Source: Pseudobdellovibrionaceae bacterium
GTDB lineage: Bacteria > Bdellovibrionota > Bdellovibrionia > Bdellovibrionales > Bdellovibrionaceae
Reading direction: 5' to 3'
Assembly: GCA_013359135.1 (NCBI GenBank)
Contig: JABWCN010000025.1
Coordinates: forward strand, 1 to 60,678
DNA: 60,678 nt
Part shown: positions 53,328 to 60,678 of the stretch, one piece after another
How positions within the stretch are numbered: the first letter of the stretch is position 1
Layout: each line of letters starts with the position of its first letter
The notes under the pieces: model-generated
What the model saw: only the letters and a program-made list of their open reading frames with translations
Told to the model about the DNA's origin: nothing
Databases searched by the model: none
Position numbers and translations under genes: made by a program

Positions 53328-54104
53328 ATGAAAGTTTTAAATACTTATAGTGATTTTAATCTATGGAGAAAAGGCCTGTCTGAACAAGCTATAAGTAAAG
53401 GCGTTGGCTTTGTGCCAACAATGGGGGCTTTGCATTTAGGACATGCTTCTTTATTGACTAAGTCATTGAATGAAAATTCAGTAACAGTGCTAAGTATTTA
53501 CGTGAATCCAACCCAATTCAATAATTTAGAAGATTTAAAAAAATATCCGATAACTTTAGCTGAGGATTTAGAGTTAGCTAAGAATCTTGGCGTTGATGTG
53601 GTGTTTGTTCCGACGTATGAAGAAATTTATCCCGATAATTATAAGTTTAAAGTGATTGAAAATGATTTTAGTTTAAGTTTATGTGGAGCAAATAGGCCAG
53701 GGCATTTTAATGGTGTCTTAACAGTCGTTATGAAATTATTAAATATTATTCAGCCTCAAAGAGCTTACTTTGGTGAAAAAGATTTTCAGCAACTTATGTT
53801 AATAAAAAGTATGGTACAGGCATTTTTTATGCAGGTAGAGATTGTAGCTTGTCCAACAATGAGAGAAAAAAATGGTCTTGCGAGGAGCTCTAGAAATACA
53901 AGATTGTCAGAGGTTGATAAGGAGAAAGCGGCCATAATTTATAAAGCTATTGTTTCAAATCAACCAATAGAAAAAATTAGAAAATGTATCGAAGATGAGG
54001 GTTTTTCGGTGGAATACCTTGTGGATTTTTTAGGTAGAAGATATATAGCTGTTGATGTTCACGGCGTGAGGTTAATTGATAATGTCAACATTACAAAAAA
54101 ATAA
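53328..54104 (+). CDS. panC: Pantothenate synthetase
   Basis: The frame opens at 53238, inside panB, but the ATG at 53328 (2 bp after the panB stop) is right before the conserved MKVLNTYSDF and is the true start. The HIGH-like GALHLGHASLL (about 31-41) and SIYVNPTQFNNLEDLKKYP (about 54-72) bind ATP and pantoate, and FGEKDFQQLMLIK (about 146-158) is also typical. It joins pantoate and beta-alanine. The C-terminus is short (about 258 residues; family about 280) but all motifs are there. Confidence 0.93.
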   Translation: MKVLNTYSDFNLWRKGLSEQAISKGVGFVPTMGALHLGHASLLTKSLNENSVTVLSIYVNPTQFNNLEDLKKYPITLAEDLELAKNLGVDVVFVPTYEEIYPDNYKFKVIENDFSLSLCGANRPGHFNGVLTVVMKLLNIIQPQRAYFGEKDFQQLMLIKSMVQAFFMQVEIVACPTMREKNGLARSSRNTRLSEVDKEKAAIIYKAIVSNQPIEKIRKCIEDEGFSVEYLVDFLGRRYIAVDVHGVRLIDNVNITKK

Positions 54105-55356
54105 AAATATTTTATTTATTCTTACGGGATCGATAGCTTGTTATAAAGTGGTTCAAGTCATATCATCATTAGTTAAAGAAAATTTTAACGTTGAATGTGT
54201 TATGACCTCAGGTGCACAAAACTTTATTGGTATAAGTACATTAGAAGGTATTACTGGAAATAAGATATACTTAGATCTTTATGAGTCAGGTTATGCTATG
54301 GCTCATATTTCTTTAGTTAGGCGGGCAGATCTTATTGTTGTAGCTCCGGCTACAGCTAATTATATCAATAAAATTGCTCAAGGAGTGGGGGATGATCTAG
54401 CCTCTACATTATTTTTAGCTTATGACTTTAAAAAGCCTTTTTTAATTTTTCCAGCTATGAATGTAGCAATGTTTGAGCATCCTTTGACTAAAGAAGCTAT
54501 TGTTAAGCTGAAAAAAATTGGCATCTGTATTTTAGATACGGCACAAGGAAGTTTGGCATGTGGAGAAGAAGGTTATGGGCGCTTACTTGAACCTGAAGAA
54601 ATTCTACGAAAAATTAAAGAACACCTTAATTTAAAGGAGTTTCAACCTATAAAATTTCACGGAGATGCTTGTAGAATTTTAATTACTGGTGGTGGGACCG
54701 TAGAGAAAATTGATTCTGTTAGATCAATAACTAATAGCAGTTCTGGAAATACTGCTGTGGATTTAGCAAATTCGCTCTCTGAAAGAGGGTTTTTAGTAAC
54801 GTTGTTATTATCAGAACAAAATCAGAGAAAGTTATCGTCTCAAGTTTCAGTAAGAAGATTTTTAAGTTCATCAGATTTAGATTCCTTGTGTTTAAAAGAG
54901 TTGTCAGTAAAACATTATGATTTTGTTATTCATGCGGCCGCCGTGAGCGATTTTTCAGTTAAAGAAATTCAGATTAATGATTCAGCAGAAGCTATTAAAT
55001 ATGATTTAAATAAACTCAAAATGAGTTCTGAATCAGAGATAACTTTAATTCTTAAAAAGAATAAAAAAATTATTTCTGATTTAAAAAATTATAGTTTAAA
55101 TCAGAATGTTAAAATTATCGCATTCAAATTAATGCCTAAATCATCTCAGATAGATATAGAGACAGCTGTGCGAAAAGTGTTTAATCATTCTGGAGTAAGC
55201 TTTGTAGTTCATAACTCTGTTGAGGATTTAGTGGCACAGAAAGATTCTAGAAAATTTTCAATTTATAGTACTAATAAAGGAAATATAGAGTCTCAGCAAG
55301 TCGATGGAGTTTCAGGATTAGCTCATCAAATCTCAATGTTGATGGTTGGAGGATAA
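54082..55356 (+). CDS. coaBC: Bifunctional phosphopantothenoylcysteine synthetase/decarboxylase
   Basis: The ATG at 54082 is preferred to the TTG at 54076 and overlaps the end of panC by 23 bp. The N-terminal CoaC flavoprotein domain (about 1-185) shows GSIACYK, PAMNVAM (active site) and [10 protein letters not shown]. The C-terminal CoaB domain (about 195-425) has [25 protein letters not shown] and a conserved Lys in the [14 protein letters not shown] loop. It adds cysteine to 4'-phosphopantothenate and decarboxylates it to 4'-phosphopantetheine. It is the step after CoaX in this cluster. Confidence 0.93.
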   Translation: MSTLQKNKNILFILTGSIACYKVVQVISSLVKENFNVECVMTSGAQNFIGISTLEGITGNKIYLDLYESGYAMAHISLVRRADLIVVAPATANYINKIAQGVGDDLASTLFLAYDFKKPFLIFPAMNVAMFEHPLTKEAIVKLKKIGICILDTAQGSLACGEEGYGRLLEPEEILRKIKEHLNLKEFQPIKFHGDACRILITGGGTVEKIDSVRSITNSSSGNTAVDLANSLSERGFLVTLLLSEQNQRKLSSQVSVRRFLSSSDLDSLCLKELSVKHYDFVIHAAAVSDFSVKEIQINDSAEAIKYDLNKLKMSSESEITLILKKNKKIISDLKNYSLNQNVKIIAFKLMPKSSQIDIETAVRKVFNHSGVSFVVHNSVEDLVAQKDSRKFSIYSTNKGNIESQQVDGVSGLAHQISMLMVGG

Positions 55357-55357
55357 A

Positions 55358-56131
55358 ATGATTCTTGGTTTAGATGTTGGAAATTCACAAATTTATGGCG
55401 GTTTATTCGAACAAGATAAAATGATTTTATCATTCCGCAAGAATTCTAAAGGGGGATCTTCATCAGATGAAGTTGGTATTTTTTTGAGATCAGTGATCAG
55501 AGAAAATGGTGCTAGCCCTGAAGCTATTCGTCAGATTGCTATTTGTACAGTTGTTCCAGAAGTGTTGTATTCTTTAAAAGGCGCATGTAAGAAATATTTT
55601 AATATCAATCCTTTTGTATTGCAGGCAGGAGTAAAAACGGGGTTAAAAATTAAGTATAGAAACCCACTAGAAGTAGGAGCTGACAGGATTTCAAATGCTA
55701 TTGCGTCGTCCTTTTTGTTTCCAAATAAAAATCTTATTGTCGTGGATTTAGGTACTGCTACGACTTTTTGTGCAATTTCTAAAGATAAGGAATACTTGGG
55801 TGGTTCAATTATTGCTGGACTAAAAATTTCAATGGAATCATTAGAGAATCGAACAGCTAAATTGCCTTCAGTAGAAATTATTGCGTCGACAGAAGTATTA
55901 GGCAAGTCAACGGTGGAAAGTATACAGTCGGGACTTTTTTTTGGACACTTGGGGCAGATGAGGGAAATTATAACTAGAATTAAGTCTCAAACGTTTAAAA
56001 ATGAAGAAACAGTTGTGATCGGTACTGGTGGATTTTCTCACTTATTTGAAAAAGAAAATATCTTTGATCACATAATCGCGGACTTAGTTTTAAAGGGATT
56101 GCTAATTTCTTTACAAATGAATGCTACATAG
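55358..56131 (+). CDS. coaX: Type III pantothenate kinase
   Basis: The ATG at 55358 follows GGAGGA and comes just after the coaBC stop. The 257-residue protein has [15 protein letters not shown] (phosphate loop, about 3-17), [11 protein letters not shown] (about 107-117), [14 protein letters not shown] (about 127-140) and [15 protein letters not shown] (about 149-163), all CoaX. It phosphorylates pantothenate in a feedback-insensitive way and needs a monovalent cation. It feeds CoaBC. Confidence 0.93.
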   Translation: MILGLDVGNSQIYGGLFEQDKMILSFRKNSKGGSSSDEVGIFLRSVIRENGASPEAIRQIAICTVVPEVLYSLKGACKKYFNINPFVLQAGVKTGLKIKYRNPLEVGADRISNAIASSFLFPNKNLIVVDLGTATTFCAISKDKEYLGGSIIAGLKISMESLENRTAKLPSVEIIASTEVLGKSTVESIQSGLFFGHLGQMREIITRIKSQTFKNEETVVIGTGGFSHLFEKENIFDHIIADLVLKGLLISLQMNAT

Positions 56132-56226
56132 TTTCTATATTAAGCTGATGATTATTAACAGGTCTTACCTATACTCATGCTAAATTATTTTAAATTTAGT
56201 ATATAATATAATGAAGAGGAATGTTT

Positions 56227-56607
56227 ATGGAATTAACTTTATTAAAATCAAAAATTCATAGAGCCACTGTAACTGAAGCTGATCTAACTTATGAGGGATC
56301 AGTTTCTATTGATCCAGAATTGATAACTGCAGCTAATTTATTGTTGCATGAAAAGGTTGATATATTAAATTGCAACAATGGAGAGCGTTTTTCGACTTAT
56401 GTAATAAAAGGAAAAAAAGGTCAAATTTGTCTTAATGGAGCTGCCGCTAGGCTGGTTCAAAAAGGTGACATAGTGATTATAGTTGCCTATTGTCAATTAA
56501 ATGAAGAGGCTGCAAAAAAGCATAAACCTCATGTCGTATTTGTGGATCATAAAAATAGAATAAAAGAAAAAAGAGTTGAAAAAGCGAATAAGAAAAGTAA
56601 GTATTAA
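56227..56607 (+). CDS. panD: Aspartate 1-decarboxylase proenzyme
   Basis: The ATG at 56227 is chosen because AGAGGA lies six bases upstream, and because it places the cleavage site exactly at Gly24-Ser25 (YEGSVSID), as in E. coli PanD. Ser25 becomes the pyruvoyl group. Lys9 and Tyr22 also fit the E. coli numbering. It makes beta-alanine from aspartate. A TATAAT at 56202-56207 in the 95-bp gap after coaX may be a promoter of its own. Confidence 0.93.
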   Translation: MELTLLKSKIHRATVTEADLTYEGSVSIDPELITAANLLLHEKVDILNCNNGERFSTYVIKGKKGQICLNGAAARLVQKGDIVIIVAYCQLNEEAAKKHKPHVVFVDHKNRIKEKRVEKANKKSKY

Positions 56608-56613
56608 AAAAAT

Positions 56614-57351
56614 ATGAAATCATTTCTATTTTTCTTTTTTGTTGCCATCGGTCTTTTTGCTCAAATGGAAACTCCGCTTATCAATAAGGTTCATCTTTTA
56701 CAAGAAAGTGAGCTTGTTGAGGATGAAAAAATTAAATTATTTTGTAAAGTATTTCCTAAAGTTATTATAGCTGAAAAATATGAGCCTGGTTTTGTTGGAA
56801 ATACAATATATGTTAAGTTGATGAATCAGAAATCTTTAAGTGAATGTGAAGATGTTAATTTAGATAATTTTAAAAAAATTGAAACTCAGGGAATGATTTT
56901 CTGGGGACTTCGGGGTAAATATATTTTTTTAAAAGATGCAGATGTATTGAGTTCTAGAACTAAGTTTGAAATTTATAATCTAGAAACTTTGAATTTGGTG
57001 TTTACGGGAGCTAGGAATAATGACCATTCTTTTAAAACCATTCCGCTTGGTAATAAAAAATTAGCTCTAGAATATTTTCAGAAATATAACATAGACTGTG
57101 ATTTTTATGATGATAAGGCCAAAGCTAAGTGTTGGAAAAATTTTTTGAAAATAACTCAGAAAAATGAAACAGCAAAAGATAGTGCTAATGTTGAGTTTAG
57201 TGAAAATTTTGTCAACTTACCAATTCCCAAATGTCCAGAAACAAAAAACAAGAAAAAACATCAAATCTATTTAAAAGTTCAAATTCCAAATATCGAAACA
57301 GCTAAGCGAAAATTACTTTTCGCCAAGCCTATATGTGAGGTTAGTCCCTAA
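56614..57351 (+). CDS. Exported protein of unknown function
   Basis: The 245-residue product has a signal peptide (about 1-17, FFFVAIGLFAQ). A mixed alpha/beta body has four or five cysteines (near 44, 77, 159, 167, 209 and 241), consistent with disulfide bonding in the periplasm. No family is recognised. It lies 6 bp after panD, so it may be read through, but nothing connects it to pantothenate. Confidence 0.5.
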   Translation: MKSFLFFFFVAIGLFAQMETPLINKVHLLQESELVEDEKIKLFCKVFPKVIIAEKYEPGFVGNTIYVKLMNQKSLSECEDVNLDNFKKIETQGMIFWGLRGKYIFLKDADVLSSRTKFEIYNLETLNLVFTGARNNDHSFKTIPLGNKKLALEYFQKYNIDCDFYDDKAKAKCWKNFLKITQKNETAKDSANVEFSENFVNLPIPKCPETKNKKKHQIYLKVQIPNIETAKRKLLFAKPICEVSP

Positions 57352-57362
57352 TTCTTAAAATC

Positions 57363-58751
57363 TTAAACATTCTCGTGAGAGAGTGGTCTGCGTGGAGCCC
57401 TAAAATAAGTTCTAGGTGAAAGAGTTAGAAGTTCTGAAAGTTTGGACATGTAGACGCAAGCATAGCGTTCTACTTGATAAGCTAAATAGCTTTCTTCATT
57501 TCCAGCTCTCATAAGTTGTCCCCACTGAAGATTATAAAGACTTTGTTGTTTTTTAATGAGTTGGCTGATTTGAGAATCGACTCCAGAAATTTCATCTTGA
57601 AGTTTATTTATTAAATCTTCATTGACGGATTTATTTTCAGTTTTATCGGTCATTAATTGAGTTAGTTGTTCTTCCAAAGGCTCTTTAAATTCCATCAATT
57701 TTTCAATTTCACGAACTAAAGGCTCAGCGCGGTCATTGTTGTGAACCTCTTGCTCTAGTTCCTCTAGAACCATTGCTGTTCTCCAGTTGCAATCTTTTTT
57801 TAAACGTAAAATGTCGCCATAAATGTGATCGCCGATATATAAAATTTCATCTCCTTCTAGCTTTAAGTCATCAGTAAACTGGAACGCATTACCACCTTGG
57901 TAGATCCCGTGACCAAGGGGTTGGTTTAGGTTACTCATGCTGCCATCGGCTGGATTTACACGTAAAAAACTTTGTTTTTCATAAAAGAATTTAGGTTTGT
58001 GGGCAAAAGTAATAACAAGTTCAAATAAATCAGCCCAGGTTTTATGGTCTTTTAAAAAAGGATTAATGGCATAATCCATAAGAAGTTTAGTGTAATGAAA
58101 ATCAGAGTTCGTTAACACGAAAATTTTCTTTCCATGCTTTTTAAATTTTTCCAGACCTTCCACAACAGTTGGATCTTTTATAATGTATTTGTCTAAATTT
58201 TTTTTAACTTCATCTTTTAAGCTGCCATCACGGTGTGCTTCATCTAGTGCGTACAGAATATCGTCAGCAATTTGTGCATATTCGGGATAAATATTCGCAG
58301 TATCAGAATCTTTAAGATCCACGATTTGAGCATATAGCACTGCTAACGAGATAGAAAAAAAAGTATCGATAGCCATGTAGCCAGAATCACCCAAATCAAT
58401 ATAGGTACTACGATAGAGTTTTTGGTGAGTTTTAAAATCTAAAGGCTTTAAACCGTGATAAGATGCTCTGATGGCAGCGTAGCGGTTAAGTTTCAGTAAG
58501 TTACCTTTTTTGCGGTCAATAACTAAACCTCTGATTGCGAAATTATAATCGAATTCTAACTTCTTGAGAGTTTCAGGATAGTTTTTTCGTATCATTAATT
58601 TTTTAATAATAGTTGAGTACGAGAGACCTTCAAAGGCCTCGCTGTTATACCTGACAAGAGTATGATCCATGTCAAGACCGATATATTTGATTTTTTTTAA
58701 ATTCAGTGTTCTATTTACAAAAACTTTTTGATTCATATGACTTTGCATCAT
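57363..58751 (-). CDS. HAD-IG family 5'-nucleotidase
   Basis: The 462-residue protein has HAD motif I IGLDMDHTLVRYN (about 24-36, nucleophile Asp), motif II VLTNSDFHYTKLLMDYA (about 212-228), motif III and the late acidic GDHIYGDILRLKK (about 304-316, motif IV). It matches the HAD-IG purine nucleotidase family (cN-II-like), which dephosphorylates IMP/GMP. A helical insert with Gln/Glu/Leu heptads (about 345-410) resembles a coiled coil. The start may be Met1 or Met2. It converges with the exported unknown gene (11 bp). Confidence 0.9.
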   Translation of the reverse strand: MMQSHMNQKVFVNRTLNLKKIKYIGLDMDHTLVRYNSEAFEGLSYSTIIKKLMIRKNYPETLKKLEFDYNFAIRGLVIDRKKGNLLKLNRYAAIRASYHGLKPLDFKTHQKLYRSTYIDLGDSGYMAIDTFFSISLAVLYAQIVDLKDSDTANIYPEYAQIADDILYALDEAHRDGSLKDEVKKNLDKYIIKDPTVVEGLEKFKKHGKKIFVLTNSDFHYTKLLMDYAINPFLKDHKTWADLFELVITFAHKPKFFYEKQSFLRVNPADGSMSNLNQPLGHGIYQGGNAFQFTDDLKLEGDEILYIGDHIYGDILRLKKDCNWRTAMVLEELEQEVHNNDRAEPLVREIEKLMEFKEPLEEQLTQLMTDKTENKSVNEDLINKLQDEISGVDSQISQLIKKQQSLYNLQWGQLMRAGNEESYLAYQVERYACVYMSKLSELLTLSPRTYFRAPRRPLSHENV

Positions 58752-58829
58752 ATGCCTAGAGTAATGACTTAATCAACAAATAAGTAATAAAAGAAAATTG
58801 TCGGAAACCCCGAGCAGAAAAAGGTAACA

Positions 58830-60086
58830 GTGTTGGAAAAAATAGCCGAGACAAAATTATGCCAAGAGCAGGAAAGTGCCTTAAATTTGCTAAACTCAGG
58901 TGAGAATGTTTTTCTTACAGGCCAAGCAGGTTCGGGAAAAAGTTTTTTGATTAAGGAGTTTGTTAAGCAAGTAGCAAGAGACGATTTTCCTATTTTGGCC
59001 TCAACAGGTGCAGCTGCAGTTTTGGTTGGAGGGCGGACCTTTCACAGTTTTTTTGGTATTGGAATTTTAGAAGGGGGCGTTGAGAAAGCTAGAGAAAAAG
59101 CTTTCAAAGATGGGAAATTAAAAAAAAGAATCAATAAAGTTGAAGGTATTATCATTGATGAAGTTTCTATGATAAGTGGCGAGGTTTTATGCTTAGCAGA
59201 GGAGATCGCTCGTCATCATCGAGGCAATCACCATCCTTTTGGTGGTATAAGAGTTATAGCGATTGGAGATTTTGCGCAGTTGCCGCCAATCACCAGAACT
59301 GGGAAAAAAGATTGGAGTTTCAAACATTCTGTTTGGGAAAAAATACAATTTCAGGTGGCTAGCTTGAGTACAAATCATCGAACAGAAGACAATCATTTTA
59401 TCAAGATATTAAACTATGTTCGTACTGGTGAATTTAATCAACTTGTCGGAGAGTTTTTACACACAAAAACTAAAAAGCATGATGAAGCAGCTCCTGGCGT
59501 TCGCCTTTTCCCATTTAGAAAGCAAGCTGATGATTTTAACAATTCTCAATTAACTAAAATCAAAGCTGAAGAGATGGTGATACCTACTATTTTTTGGGGA
59601 GACTCCATTAAAGCAGATAAATTAAAACAGAATTTGCCTTTTCCAGAGGAGTTAAAATTAAAAATTGGAGCAGAGATTATCTTTACTCAAAACGATGCTC
59701 AGAAAAGATGGATCAATGGTACTCAAGGTAGAATCGTAGGTTTTGAGAATCACAAATTTACTATTGAGAAGCGTAATAAGAGAGAAGTTACAGTAGATAA
59801 ATCACAGTTTGATTTTTTAAATGGTGATGGAGAAATTATTTTGTCTGCTGTTCAATATCCTCTAGCTTTAGGTTATGCTACGACCATCCATAAAAGCCAA
59901 GGTGCCACTCTGGATGAGCTGTGGTGTGACTTGGGAAGGCTTTGGGAGCCTGGACAGGCCTATGTAGCGTTGAGTCGCCTTAAGACTTCACAAGGATTGA
60001 ACTTAATTCGGTGGTCACCGTCTTCTATTAAAGCTGATCCAGATGTTTTAAATTTTTATCAAGGGATAGGTAGTGTTAACAAATAG
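58830..60086 (+). CDS. PIF1-like DNA helicase
   Basis: The 418-residue superfamily 1B helicase has Walker A FLTGQAGSGKSFLIKEF (about 29-45), STGAAAVLVGGRTFHSFFG (about 59-77), Walker B IIIDEVSMISG (about 107-117), AIGDFAQLPPI (about 143-153) and a UvrD_C_2-like C-terminus with GYATTIHKSQGATLDELW (about 348-365) and YVALSRLKTSQGL. PIF1-family proteins unwind DNA 5'-3' and resolve secondary structures. The GTG at 58830 has AAAGG about six bases upstream. The neighbouring TTG is also possible. Confidence 0.9.
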   Translation: MLEKIAETKLCQEQESALNLLNSGENVFLTGQAGSGKSFLIKEFVKQVARDDFPILASTGAAAVLVGGRTFHSFFGIGILEGGVEKAREKAFKDGKLKKRINKVEGIIIDEVSMISGEVLCLAEEIARHHRGNHHPFGGIRVIAIGDFAQLPPITRTGKKDWSFKHSVWEKIQFQVASLSTNHRTEDNHFIKILNYVRTGEFNQLVGEFLHTKTKKHDEAAPGVRLFPFRKQADDFNNSQLTKIKAEEMVIPTIFWGDSIKADKLKQNLPFPEELKLKIGAEIIFTQNDAQKRWINGTQGRIVGFENHKFTIEKRNKREVTVDKSQFDFLNGDGEIILSAVQYPLALGYATTIHKSQGATLDELWCDLGRLWEPGQAYVALSRLKTSQGLNLIRWSPSSIKADPDVLNFYQGIGSVNK

Positions 60087-60180
60087 AGTTTTTGCTTGAA
60101 AACTGTAGTTATTAAAACTAAATTGATTTGGCATTTGTTGAAATGATTTAATTTAATGATTCAAAATAAAGGAGTTAACC

Positions 60181-60678
60181 ATGGCAATTTCAGATTCCAA
60201 TCCAGTGGGTATTTTAGGTGTTGATTTCGTTGAGTATTGTGGTCCAAAAGAGTTTTCATTTGAACATTTGTTTGTGCGTTTGGGTTTTGTAGAAACAGCA
60301 CATAGCAAGCAAAATCACCTTAAGCTTTTCCAACAAGGAAGAATTAGATTTATTATTAATCACCAAGAAAACTCCTTTGCTGCAGATTTTGCAAAGAAAC
60401 ATGGGCCAGCCATTAATTCAATGGCTTTTAAAGTCGAAGATGCAGCTTTAGCTTTAAAAGTGGCTGTTGCTAGGGGAGCTAAAGCTTATAACAACGAATT
60501 GGGAGCAAAGTTAGCTAAAAATATCCCTGCTGTTTATGGAATTGGTGATTCTTTGATTTACTTTTTAGATGATAACAATATCAATGAGGTTTATCGTGAT
60601 TTGTTTTCATTGAAAATGCCATTGGTTGAGCCCAAAGGTTTTGGACTTATAAATTTAGATCATTTTACTAATAATGTA
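60181..60678 (+). CDS. hpd: 4-hydroxyphenylpyruvate dioxygenase, 5' part (cut by window end)
   Basis: The frame stays open to the end, giving 166 residues. MAISDSNPVGILGVDFVEYC and FEHLFVRLGFVETAHSKQN, then GRIRFIINHQ and MAFKVEDAALALKVAVARGAK, match the N-terminal vicinal-oxygen-chelate domain of HPPD. FGLINLDHFTNNV begins the second domain with its first metal His (HF). It turns 4-hydroxyphenylpyruvate into homogentisate in tyrosine catabolism. AAAGGAG precedes the start. The catalytic C-terminal half is outside the window. Confidence 0.85.
   Translation, partial: MAISDSNPVGILGVDFVEYCGPKEFSFEHLFVRLGFVETAHSKQNHLKLFQQGRIRFIINHQENSFAADFAKKHGPAINSMAFKVEDAALALKVAVARGAKAYNNELGAKLAKNIPAVYGIGDSLIYFLDDNNINEVYRDLFSLKMPLVEPKGFGLINLDHFTNNV

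Overview
This window is an AT-rich, densely coded bacterial chromosome segment. It holds about 54 protein genes, one clear structural RNA gene (RNase P RNA) and no mobile elements, CRISPR arrays or tRNAs that I can see. The gene content fits a predatory-type Bdellovibrionota (Bdellovibrio-like) bacterium. Supporting signs are many signal-peptide and lipoprotein genes of unknown function, several exported proteases, menaquinone synthesis, a DUF3015 protein, a TPM/Tim44-like pair and a HAD-IG nucleotidase. This taxonomic call is an inference from gene families, not from a marker gene.

Layout. 1-3.8 kb: a DUF3015 exported protein, a 907-residue exported metallopeptidase-like protein and a small lipoprotein. 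3.8-7.7 kb: a minus-strand run with a B12-type radical SAM enzyme, a fused SpeD-SpeE polyamine enzyme and an RlmK-like rRNA methyltransferase. 7.7-11.8 kb: a lipoprotein, a gap holding a candidate structured RNA, a TolC-family protein with a hairpin over its start, a nitroreductase and a fibronectin-III protein. 11.9-12.3 kb: rnpB with a plausible promoter. 12.5-16.2 kb: proline-rich exported protein, acetyltransferase, TPMT-type methyltransferase and two small unknowns. 16.3-21.5 kb: a five-gene plus-strand leucine/isovalerate degradation operon (carboxyltransferase, methylglutaconyl-CoA hydratase, biotin carboxylase, separate biotin carrier, HMG-CoA lyase).

21.6-28.7 kb: an S33-type peptidase lipoprotein, a coiled-coil exported protein, the TPM and Tim44-like membrane pair, and a three-gene minus-strand set of unknown exported proteins, one built of about six helical repeats. 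28.8-34 kb: menaquinone and chorismate genes (menG/ubiE, DAHP synthase, and on the other strand menF-menD-menH). 34-38.4 kb: trypsin-like lipoprotein, proline iminopeptidase, adenosine deaminase and a subtilase. 38.5-40.6 kb: transketolase preceded by a short ORF with a good ribosome site. 40.7-45.4 kb: chemotaxis cluster cheW / cheA-cheR-cheB.

45.4-51.7 kb: poly(A) polymerase, a hydrolase, a DEAD-box helicase and two membrane-anchored unknowns. 51.8-56.6 kb: a pantothenate-to-phosphopantetheine cluster in the order DUF2520 protein, panB, panC, coaBC, coaX, panD. It has every step except a recognisable panE, so the DUF2520 protein is the obvious candidate ketopantoate reductase. 56.6-60.7 kb: an exported unknown, a HAD-IG nucleotidase, a PIF1-like helicase and the start of 4-hydroxyphenylpyruvate dioxygenase, cut by the window end.

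No obviously new multi-gene system is evident. The best leads are the DUF2520/pan cluster, the structured RNA candidate at about 8.7-8.84 kb, the start-codon hairpin of the TolC gene, the helical-repeat operon and the start-overlapping small ORF before transketolase.
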